Assembly: GCA_964353255.1 (NCBI GenBank)
Contig: CAYGVJ010000001.1
Location: forward strand, 34,350-98,349
Direction of reading: 5' to 3'
Origin: VFZS01 sp964353255
GTDB taxonomy: Bacteria > Acidobacteriota > Terriglobia > Bryobacterales > Bryobacteraceae
DNA length: 64,000 bases
Shown here: piece after piece, positions 33,769-40,567 of the stretch
Numbering within the stretch: the stretch's first letter is position 1
Layout: the number at the start of each line of letters is the position of its first letter
Notes under the pieces: model-generated
Seen by the model: only the letters and a program-made list of their open reading frames with translations
Told to the model about the DNA's origin: nothing
Database searches by the model: none
Position numbers and translations under genes: made by a program

Positions 33769-33839
33769 GGCTAACGATGTGCGTAACCTGTCTACAAGGC
33801 CCCCAGGCCTTGGAAATCAGGTTGACGCACTTGTTGGGC
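33769..33839 (-). other. attC-like recombination hairpin (B)
   Basis: A 71-nt imperfect palindrome on the minus strand. Left core GCCCAAC (fits RYYYAAC), AA, arm GTGCGTCAACCTG; then an inner stem CCAAGGCC...GGCCTTG; then arm CAGGTTACGCAC and right core GTTAGCC (one mismatch to GTTRRRY). The two arms pair over 12 bp with one extrahelical base, the hallmark of integron cassette attC sites. The stop codon of the upstream 206-residue gene lies inside it, as in gene cassettes. No integrase is in the window. Confidence 0.6.
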
Positions 33840-34437
33840 CATCTTCATTCCCCTTGTCCGAGCACTCCCGAGCAGCTTCGTACCTCTTCAGGGCTTCGCC
33901 GGTTCGAGTCTCTTGTTTGCGGAGAACCTGTGGGCCACCGGGAAGTAGGCGCAAGGCGCATTCTGTCTTCTCATGCGCAGTGACCATGGTGGGCAGCAGT
34001 GAACCCGTTTTGGATGTCCAAGGGTGGAGAGCCGAGGGGGCAGAGCTGTCCGCCACCGGAGTTCGAAAGATCCTTGCGGCATCTGCAAACTGACGCAAGG
34101 CGACATACGCTTGGTGGATGGCGTCGAGTTCTTCGGTAGGGAGCATGTCGAGCTGCCCCAAGTAGGCACTGTAGACTGAGAGCGAGATCTGCTCGCCGAC
34201 GGACGCCACCAGCTCCTCCGCGTGATCGGGAAGGCCCTCTGGATAGTCGGGCATGACGGAGTTTAGCAACCGATAGTTGTCCTTGAGTTCGTGGAAAAGG
34301 ATTCTCTTGGTGTTGCGCCGCTTCCTTACTGTGTCGCGAAAGCGATCTACTTGACTGAGGAGGTACCCGAGAACAAAGGTGACGATAGGCAGCAGGGTAC
34401 TGAACAGGCTACTATTTGTACTGGCTGAGTTCGACAT
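33817..34437 (-). CDS. Hypothetical membrane-anchored protein, possible gene-cassette cargo
   Basis: A 206-residue protein with one N-terminal transmembrane helix (STLLPIVTFVLGYLLSQV), a basic stretch (RDTVRKRRNTKRIL) and a long helical cytosolic domain. No recognised family. Its last codons (GPTSAST) are encoded by the attC-like hairpin. Its AT-richer and less biased codon use differs from the permease operon on either side, consistent with acquisition. A 260-bp gap to the permease stop holds a REP-like hairpin and a weaker palindrome, and no gene. Confidence 0.6.
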   Translation of the reverse strand: MSNSASTNSSLFSTLLPIVTFVLGYLLSQVDRFRDTVRKRRNTKRILFHELKDNYRLLNSVMPDYPEGLPDHAEELVASVGEQISLSVYSAYLGQLDMLPTEELDAIHQAYVALRQFADAARIFRTPVADSSAPSALHPWTSKTGSLLPTMVTAHEKTECALRLLPGGPQVLRKQETRTGEALKRYEAARECSDKGNEDGPTSAST

Positions 34438-34622
34438 GTTCTCTGCTCATTTCCCGCCCCAACTCCTGTTTCGCTTGAGCAGTGTAAGCCCCCCGGTCAC
34501 CCTGCCCTTGACCCCGCGGAAATCCGCTCGCTGCCGGCAGGAACATCTTCGATTAAAGCTCAACTGGAAGCGCGAGTCAAGGTATCCGAACGCTTGCCCG
34601 CCCCCAGTTTGAGCGCCGAACA

Positions 34623-34688
34623 AGTGGAATAGGCCTCCTGGCCTGTGTGGTGCCGGCTGGATCAACAGGCAGGAATGCCTATTCCACT
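34623..34688. repeat. REP-like hairpin downstream of the permease gene
   Basis: Two 24-nt arms (34623-34646 and 34665-34688) form a near-perfect inverted repeat around an 18-nt loop; the outer 12 bp, AGTGGAATAGGC and its complement, are exact. Related half-copies lie at 42319-42341 and 45999-46025, so it belongs to a dispersed family. It could also stabilise the 3' end of the permease mRNA. Confidence 0.65.
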
Positions 34689-34697
34689 GGGGACCCC

Positions 34698-35999
34698 TCA
34701 CTCGTACCGCAGCGCCTCGATGGGGTTGATCCGCGCGGCCTTCATCGCGGGGTAGATGCCGAAGATCACCCCCACGGCGACCGAGACGCCGAAGGCCACC
34801 AGGATGGAGGTGGTGGTGACGATGGTCTTCCATTCGGCGACTTCGGCGATCAGCCAGGACAGGCCGAAGCCGAAGCCGATGCCTAGCAGGCCGCCGGCCA
34901 GGGAAATGGTGACGCTTTCTATCAGAAATTGCCGGACAATATCTCGGCGGCGCGCGCCGATCGAGCGCCGCACCCCGATCTCGCGCGTGCGCTCCAGCAC
35001 CGTGGCCAGCACGATGTTCATGATCCCGATGCCGCCCACCAGCAGGGAGATGGCGGCGATGGCCACCATGACGTAGGTGAAGATAGTCTGGATGTGCCGC
35101 TGCTGCGCCAGCAGCGCCGCCGGGATGGTCACCGAGAAGTCCTGCGAACTGTGATGCGTCGAGTTCAGGATAGCCGTGACCACCTTGGCGATCTGGACGC
35201 TGTCGGCGGCCGGCTTGAGGCGGATATCGATGCCGTCCAGCTCGTCCTTCATGAAACTGCTCTGGTCCCAGAAGCGGTACTGAAAGGTGTTGAAGGGAAT
35301 GTAGACGATGTTGTTGGGATCGGTAGCGCCGCCGCCGTTCTGGCCGGAGCTGGCTATGCGTTCGCTCAGCACCCCGATCACCTCCAGCCAGGTGTCGTTC
35401 ACCTTGACGAACTTGCCCACCGCGCTCTCGTAGCCCAGCAGGTTCACCTTGGCCGTCTCGCCGAGCACGCACACGGAGCGGCTGGCCTCGTCCAGCCCGG
35501 CGTCGAAAAAGCGCCCCTCGACCACCCGCAGATTGTGGATCGCCTGGTAAGTGGGCCGCACGCCGTAGACTTCCGGCACGTCTTTGGCGGGCTTGGGCAG
35601 CATCTGCGCCGGATGCAGCATCCGCCGGGGACTGAGGGTCTCGAGCGCCTCGATGTTGGCTTGGATGATGCGGACGTCCCGCTCGGTGAGGCCCGGCGAG
35701 GTGCGCCGCCGTTGCTGCAACTCCTGGAAGCTGGTGGCGGGCTTGGAGTCCACCAGGATGTTTCTGACGCCCAGTTGCTCGATGAAACGCAGCGATTCGG
35801 CCTGCGCGCCTTCGCCGATGGCCAGCATGCCGATGACTGAGCCGACGCCGAAGACGATGCCCAGCGCCGTGAGCAGCGTCCGAGTCTTCTGAGCCCGCAG
35901 GTTGGCCGCCGCCTCCAGCAGCTCGGCTCCCAGGCGCCGGAGCTGCCCCAGCGGCCGTCTGCCTCCGCTTTTGCCGGCGCTGCCCACGGCCGCGCTCAC
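34698..35999 (-). CDS. MacB-type ABC transporter permease (no ATPase domain)
   Basis: A 433-residue permease: an N-terminal helix after KTRTLLTALGIVFGVGSVIG (about 38-57), a large MacB_PCD periplasmic domain (about 60-290), and a C-terminal FtsX domain with three helices (ISLLVGGIGIMNIVLATVLERTREIGVRRSIGA region) ending PIEALRYE. In this class the permease works with a separate MacB-like ATPase and a periplasmic adaptor. The start overlaps the adaptor gene stop by 4 bp. No ATPase is encoded in the operon. Its last 130 bp exist as two extra displaced copies downstream. Confidence 0.88.
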   Translation of the reverse strand: MSAAVGSAGKSGGRRPLGQLRRLGAELLEAAANLRAQKTRTLLTALGIVFGVGSVIGMLAIGEGAQAESLRFIEQLGVRNILVDSKPATSFQELQQRRRTSPGLTERDVRIIQANIEALETLSPRRMLHPAQMLPKPAKDVPEVYGVRPTYQAIHNLRVVEGRFFDAGLDEASRSVCVLGETAKVNLLGYESAVGKFVKVNDTWLEVIGVLSERIASSGQNGGGATDPNNIVYIPFNTFQYRFWDQSSFMKDELDGIDIRLKPAADSVQIAKVVTAILNSTHHSSQDFSVTIPAALLAQQRHIQTIFTYVMVAIAAISLLVGGIGIMNIVLATVLERTREIGVRRSIGARRRDIVRQFLIESVTISLAGGLLGIGFGFGLSWLIAEVAEWKTIVTTTSILVAFGVSVAVGVIFGIYPAMKAARINPIEALRYE

Positions 36000-37282
36000 G
36001 ATTTCGGAACGGCTTTCATAACGCCGCCGCTCTCGCTCTTCTTCCGGTCCTGCTCGGCGGGGCTGGCCAGGGCCACGGTCTGGCCCTCGTTCAGCCCGGT
36101 CAGCACCGCCTGGCTTTCGCTGCGGCGGACCAGCTTCACGTCCTGCGGCTGGAAGCCCGAGTCCCGGTGCAGGTACACGAACGTCCGGCCGTCGTTCTCG
36201 AACAAGGCCTGAGAAGGCACCGACAGCACATTGGCCAGCTCACCGGTGGTGATAGCCACGCGCGCGCTCATGCCGGGCCGTAGTTCGATGGAGGGCTGCT
36301 CCAGGGAGATCTTGCACTCGAAGCGCCGGTCCCACATCGGGCCGGTGGTGCCGCCGATGTTCTTGATCTTCCCCGTGTACTTCTTGCCGGGCAGCGCCAC
36401 CACTTCGATTTCGGCGGGCTGCCCGTCCTTGAGGTGCCCGCGATCCAGTTCCCCGATGCGCGCCACCACCTCCCAGGTATTCAGATCCGGAATCTGGGCC
36501 ACGGACATGCCGGCGCGGATGGTGTCGCCCACCTGGAGCAGCGGAAGCTGCATGCCCCAGTAGGCCATGTTGGTCATGTTGTTTTGCTGCACAGCCACGT
36601 AGCCTTTGGATTTGGCTTTCAGGGTCATGGCCTCGATGTTGCGCCGCGCCACGTCGGCCTTCACCTTGGCCCGGTTGCGGGCCGCCTCCTGAATCTCGAT
36701 GCCCGCGCGGCTGGTGGCCTGGCGGTTGGCGACGTCCTTTTCAAATTGGCGCAGCCGGTCCCGCGCCGCCTCCAGCGCCAGCGTGTTCTGGCGGGCGGTT
36801 ATGGCGGCCACCAAGGGATTCTTGCGCGTCTCCAGCTCGGCCAGGTCCATCTCCGCGCGCGCCCGGAGCAGGGCGTAACGCGCTTCCTCTTCGCGGGCCT
36901 CGCTCTCGGCCTGCGCCTGGATGATCTGTTGCTCGGCTTCGGCCAGGTCGGCTTCCGCTTCGCGCAGGTTGAATTCCTGCTCGGTGGTGTCGAACCGCGC
37001 GACGACGTCATTGGGCTCGACCAGCTCGCCCGGCTCCCTCAAGTACGTGATGACCATCTCGCGCCCTCCGGTCATGGGCGCGCCCAGAGTCTCGGAGCTC
37101 CCGCCTTGCAGCTCGCCCCGCGCGGTCACGACAAACCGCACGATGCCACGCCTCACTCTGGTGGTGGGCACTTTCAGGGCCTCGCCCGGCGCGCTCAGCT
37201 TGTACACCGCCAGGCCGACGCGCCCGGCCACAGCCGCTGCGACCAAGGCCGCCAGCACCCCGATGACGACTCGCTTCTTCAT
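35996..37282 (-). CDS. HlyD/MacA-type periplasmic adaptor (third of three)
   Basis: A 428-residue membrane-fusion protein: N-terminal anchor (RVVIGVLAALVAAAVAGRVG), lipoyl half-motifs, a long alpha-helical hairpin (about 95-225; Glu/Ala/Arg-rich coiled coil), and beta-barrel plus membrane-proximal domains (YTGKIKNIGG, RPGMSARVAI). It would bridge the inner-membrane permease to an outer-membrane channel. It overlaps both the permease start and the preceding adaptor stop by 4 bp, so stoichiometric expression with the permease is likely. Confidence 0.86.
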   Translation of the reverse strand: MKKRVVIGVLAALVAAAVAGRVGLAVYKLSAPGEALKVPTTRVRRGIVRFVVTARGELQGGSSETLGAPMTGGREMVITYLREPGELVEPNDVVARFDTTEQEFNLREAEADLAEAEQQIIQAQAESEAREEEARYALLRARAEMDLAELETRKNPLVAAITARQNTLALEAARDRLRQFEKDVANRQATSRAGIEIQEAARNRAKVKADVARRNIEAMTLKAKSKGYVAVQQNNMTNMAYWGMQLPLLQVGDTIRAGMSVAQIPDLNTWEVVARIGELDRGHLKDGQPAEIEVVALPGKKYTGKIKNIGGTTGPMWDRRFECKISLEQPSIELRPGMSARVAITTGELANVLSVPSQALFENDGRTFVYLHRDSGFQPQDVKLVRRSESQAVLTGLNEGQTVALASPAEQDRKKSESGGVMKAVPKS

Positions 37283-38523
37283 GACTTTTTCTCCGGCTCC
37301 GCGCCCGGCTCGACCAGGGTCACCCGTGCCCCGGACGCCACGCCCTCGATGGCCACTTCGTCGGGGTTTCGCGCCACCACCTTCACCTCGTAAGGCAGGT
37401 AGCGGCCCTTGTCCGCCACGTAGACGACGGGCCGGCCGTGTCGCACGAACAGCGCCTTGGCCGGGATACTCTTGGCTTTTTGTAGCCGCTGGACCACGAT
37501 GTCCACGCCGCCGTTCATGCCCGGCCGCAGGCGCGGATCGGCTTTCCCCAGCTCGGCGTACCCGCGAAAGCTGGCTGTGGGGGGCCAGTCCCAGGTCATC
37601 TGGGTCAGCGGCGAAATCCTGGCCAGGCGCGCGGACAGGTTCAACTCGGGCAGCGAGTCAACCCTCACCGTGGCGCCAGCGCCCGCCTGCACCCTCCCGC
37701 GATCGACCTCCTCGATCTTGCCTTCCATCTCCAGCGACTGGAGGTCCGGGATCTCGGCCACGGCCGCGCCGGGCCAGACCTGGTCTCCGACCTTGAAGGG
37801 CTGGGCGTTGACCCAGCCCTGCGAGTAGTTCGGCAGGTAAATGATGACCCCGGCAAGGGACGCTTTGACCTCCATCTTGGCCAGCCGCTCCTTGGTCAGA
37901 TTCACTTCCGCCTGGGCCTTGTCGCGGACGCGCTCGAGCGAAGCGATCTTGGCCTGGTCGGAGGCCTCGTGGAGCGCCACGGTGGCCTCTTGCACCCGCA
38001 GCTTCTTCTCCGCCAGCGCCAGGTCGATGCGGCTCTCCTCTCCCTGGATGGCGCTGACGACCTCCTGCTTGCTGGCCTCCAGCCGCGCGCGCTCCACCTG
38101 GTAGCGCGCCATGGCCAGGTTGCGCTTGTCCTCTTCCGCCGTGATCCGCGCCTGCGCGATGGCCTGCTCCAGGGTCGCCTGGGCCTGTTTCAGCTCCGCC
38201 TCTTTCTCCTGGAGCTGGCGGTTGGCGCTGCTGGGGTCGAAACGGATGACCGCTTCGCCCTCCTTGACTGGCGCGCTCGCCGGCGCCAGCCACACGATGC
38301 GGAGCTCCGGCACGTTGGCGGGCGCCAGCACCTGCACCGAGCGGCGGGCCTTCAGCTCGCCACGGCAGCGCACCACCACCAGGAACTCCCCGCTGCGCAC
38401 CGGCGCCGTGGGCAGCTTTCCCGCGGCTTGCGCACGGCCCATGCGATAGACCCCCAGGCCCCCGGCGCCGATGGCGCCCATGAGCACCGCAACCACCGCT
38501 ATGCCCTTCGGACGAATCTTCAT
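37279..38523 (-). CDS. HlyD/MacA-type periplasmic adaptor (second of three)
   Basis: A 414-residue membrane-fusion protein with an N-terminal anchor (GIAVVAVLMGAIGAGGLGVYRMG), a helical hairpin of about 130 residues rich in Glu/Gln/Ala (QEKEAELKQAQATLEQAIAQ), and the C-terminal barrel (RLRPGMNGGVDIVV). It is clearly homologous to, but different from, the adaptor encoded immediately downstream. It follows the first adaptor gene after 24 bp. Confidence 0.85.
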   Translation of the reverse strand: MKIRPKGIAVVAVLMGAIGAGGLGVYRMGRAQAAGKLPTAPVRSGEFLVVVRCRGELKARRSVQVLAPANVPELRIVWLAPASAPVKEGEAVIRFDPSSANRQLQEKEAELKQAQATLEQAIAQARITAEEDKRNLAMARYQVERARLEASKQEVVSAIQGEESRIDLALAEKKLRVQEATVALHEASDQAKIASLERVRDKAQAEVNLTKERLAKMEVKASLAGVIIYLPNYSQGWVNAQPFKVGDQVWPGAAVAEIPDLQSLEMEGKIEEVDRGRVQAGAGATVRVDSLPELNLSARLARISPLTQMTWDWPPTASFRGYAELGKADPRLRPGMNGGVDIVVQRLQKAKSIPAKALFVRHGRPVVYVADKGRYLPYEVKVVARNPDEVAIEGVASGARVTLVEPGAEPEKKS

Positions 38524-38547
38524 GGCCGCCTTCCTCGGTCCTCCTCC

Positions 38548-39519
38548 CTACTCAGCGCCCAGGATGATCACGGCGGCCGAAAGATCGGGCAGCACGCGCG
38601 GGTCGGTCCTCTCCAGGCGGAAGCGCGCGGCGAATCTCTTGATCGGCAGGCCGATGGCGGAGGCCGCGACGGGTGAGGCGGCGACGAGCCGCGCCTCGAA
38701 CACCAGGTCCGGATAGGCGTCCAGGCGCACCAGGGCCTTGACTCCCGGCGCCAGCACGGCCCCATCCGGCTCCCCCACCATGGTGTGGACCTCCATCTGG
38801 GAGGGGTCGAAGAGCCGCAGCAACGGCTGACCCGGGTACATCTGGTCACCCTCCTGAGGCGGCCCCATCGAGCCGCTCCGCCAGGTGTTCTCCAGGGCGA
38901 CTACGCCTTCGTGGGGGGCCTTCACCACCAACTTCTGGACGTTCAGCTCGGTCCGCTCCAGGATCACCTTCTGCCGCTCCTGCTTCAGTTCGAGGATCCG
39001 CAACGCCGCCGCGTCGGCGACCTCCCGGGCGTGGTGCGATTTCTTCAGGCTCTCCACATGGGTCTTGGCGTCCTCGAGCTTCACCTCGTTCTTGAGACGC
39101 TCGATCTCTCCCAGGATTGGCCCCTTGCGTCTCTGTAGTTCCGCCTTAGCCAGGTCCGCCAGGGCCTGCTGCATTTCCTCGGCCCGCCTCTCGACGTTGG
39201 CGCGGTTTTCCGCCCGTCTCTGCGCGACCTGGTGTCCGAAATCCTCGTACTTGGCCCGGGCTTCCAGCGCGTTGTCCAGTTGCTGGGTCCGGTCGAACTC
39301 CGCCAGGATGTCGCCGGGCTTGGCGGAGGTCCCGCTGGCAACCAGGCGCACCAAGGTCAGCCGCCCGCTTTGGCCGGCGATCTGCGGAGTCAGGACCAGC
39401 AGTTGTTTGAGCGCGCGCGTGGTTCCGGTGGCCCGCAACTGGCGCGGCGCCGGCTTGCCCGGAGCCGCCTGGCAGCAGGCAATCGTCATGCCAAGCATGA
39501 GCAGGCCCGCTCTACACAT
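38548..39519 (-). CDS. HlyD-type periplasmic adaptor (first of three, short)
   Basis: A 323-residue adaptor with a lipoprotein-like or signal N-terminus (MCRAGLLMLGMTIACCQAA), a helical hairpin (about 75-190) and a short barrel region (YPDLVFEARLVAA). It is about 100 residues shorter than its two neighbours and lacks most of the membrane-proximal domain. The cysteine pair near residue 15 could be lipidated, which would place it apart from the anchored adaptors. First gene of the export operon. Confidence 0.78.
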   Translation of the reverse strand: MCRAGLLMLGMTIACCQAAPGKPAPRQLRATGTTRALKQLLVLTPQIAGQSGRLTLVRLVASGTSAKPGDILAEFDRTQQLDNALEARAKYEDFGHQVAQRRAENRANVERRAEEMQQALADLAKAELQRRKGPILGEIERLKNEVKLEDAKTHVESLKKSHHAREVADAAALRILELKQERQKVILERTELNVQKLVVKAPHEGVVALENTWRSGSMGPPQEGDQMYPGQPLLRLFDPSQMEVHTMVGEPDGAVLAPGVKALVRLDAYPDLVFEARLVAASPVAASAIGLPIKRFAARFRLERTDPRVLPDLSAAVIILGAE

Positions 39520-39666
39520 CTGGCGTCACCCTCATGAAGGTTTAGACGTGCCTGCCCGGGGAATGTTCCTGGTGGATGTCCCTGGGGCATGAGTGCTGTC
39601 AGAGTGGGGTCAGGCTTTCAGCCTGCCGCCGGCCCCCTGGCCGGCGTTTTCCGGCCCCGCGGGCGC
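39520..39666. repeat. Intergenic hairpin-rich repeat
   Basis: No gene. Contains CAGGCT-TTC-AGCCTG (about 39612-39626) and GC-rich GGCCGGCG repeats similar to those at 32462-32675. Confidence 0.4.
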
Positions 39667-40002
39667 TCAGCCGCGAGGCGCGCGCTGTCGGCCCGACCTC
39701 TCCCTGAGGCGTCCGGCGCGGCTCGTCAGTTGGAGCGCCTCGCTAGGCAGCCTCATGAAGTTCTCGGGCCGGAGAAGGCTCGCCACGGAGATGTCTTCGT
39801 CGATTCCCTCCCAATGAATTCCGATGCCGCCCCCGATGAGTTCCCAATCGGATTGCTCTCGGGCTGACGCGTCCGCCAGCCTCGGAAACCACACCAGAGG
39901 CACCGAGACTACCCGCCCGTCCGACAACGTCACGGACAGCGCGTCGCTCGAACATGACACGTCTACCGCCAGTGTCTCAGCCTTTTCCAGCAGAGTACTC
40001 AT
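39667..40002 (-). CDS. DUF2442 domain protein
   Basis: A 111-residue small protein with the DUF2442 core: DALSVTLSDGRVVSVPLVWFPRL (about 20-42) and WELIGGGIGIHWEGIDEDISV (about 52-72), given in part. These proteins are usually the second gene of a pair with DUF4160 proteins and are suspected toxin-antitoxin units. Here the DUF4160 gene is reduced to a stub that overlaps the start as ATGA. The last 20 residues (RERSGRQRAPRG) lie in repeat-like DNA and probably extend past the native end. Confidence 0.78.
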   Translation of the reverse strand: MSTLLEKAETLAVDVSCSSDALSVTLSDGRVVSVPLVWFPRLADASAREQSDWELIGGGIGIHWEGIDEDISVASLLRPENFMRLPSEALQLTSRAGRLRERSGRQRAPRG

Positions 40003-40055
40003 GCCATAGTGAAGAAGAAGAACCGATACCCACGGACCCTCAGTAGAGCGGGCAC
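39999..40055 (-). pseudogene. DUF4160 gene stub
   Basis: GTG at 40055 opens an 18-codon frame, MPALLRVRGYRFFFFTMA and stop, which matches the start of DUF4160 proteins (LRxxGYRFFFxS). The body of the gene is deleted and the stub stop overlaps the DUF2442 ATG. It may still help start translation of DUF2442 by coupling. Confidence 0.6.
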
Positions 40056-40144
40056 CCTACAAGTGTACCGCCGCTGAGACGGCTCCTTTCCGTGGCGAGC
40101 AGCCCTTGAGGCTACTGAATCCCGCATTCCGCCGGCAATTCCGC

Positions 40145-40150
40145 TATATT
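40145..40150 (+). promoter_or_regulatory. -10 box 6 nt before the start at 40157
   Basis: TATATT, then GGGTGC, then ATG; same geometry as at glpK and 14859. No Shine-Dalgarno. Confidence 0.45.
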
Positions 40151-40156
40151 GGGTGC

Positions 40157-40567
40157 ATGTTCCGCCGCCGCAGGCGTCCGGTCGCGCCCTCTTTCGCCGA
40201 GCGCCTGGAGGCGCTGCGCCAGGCTGGTCTTGAAACTCGGACGGAGGCGGCGGGTCGCGTTCGCGTCACCCGCGGCGATCTGGCGGCGACGATCGAAGAG
40301 GCGCCGGGCGCGGTGCCGCGTATTGTGCTCACCGGCAGGCTCCTGGGCGGGGAGCTGGCGCGCCTGGTGGATGGCGGTTTCCAGAAGTTCTGGCGCACGC
40401 CGGAGGGCCGCAGCGTTCCCGCGCTGGCTGATCAGCTTGAGGGACTACACGGCTTTGAGGAGGACCTCCGGGAGGCGCTGGGGCTCGCCAGCTACTACAA
40501 CACCTCCCTGGGCAGCACCAACGATCTTCACCTCTACGACCGTCCGGCGCCGCCCAACTCCTCGTAG
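40157..40567 (+). CDS. Conserved hypothetical protein
   Basis: From the ATG at 40157 the product is 136 residues and begins MFRRRRRPVAPSFAERLEAL. A start at 40106 is possible but would lie ahead of the -10 box. The middle contains PRIVLTGRLLGGELARLVDGG and the end reads LREALGLASYYNTSLG and DLHLYDR. I recognise the pattern as a family recurrent in Acidobacteria but know no function. Soluble, no motif for catalysis. Its 3' end overlaps the convergent TPR lipoprotein gene by 34 bp. Confidence 0.6.
   Translation: MFRRRRRPVAPSFAERLEALRQAGLETRTEAAGRVRVTRGDLAATIEEAPGAVPRIVLTGRLLGGELARLVDGGFQKFWRTPEGRSVPALADQLEGLHGFEEDLREALGLASYYNTSLGSTNDLHLYDRPAPPNSS

Noticed and set aside
34558..34614. A third attC-like palindrome (GCTCAA(A)CTGG ... 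CCAGTTGAGC)
   Set aside because: The right core GTTGAGC fits, but the left core has an extra A and the inner stem is only 4 bp. Too weak to list as a feature; mentioned under the second hairpin.
34447..35472. A 341-codon frame overlapping the permease end and downstream DNA
   Set aside because: Reads permease DNA in the wrong frame and then the REP hairpin; composition is not protein-like.
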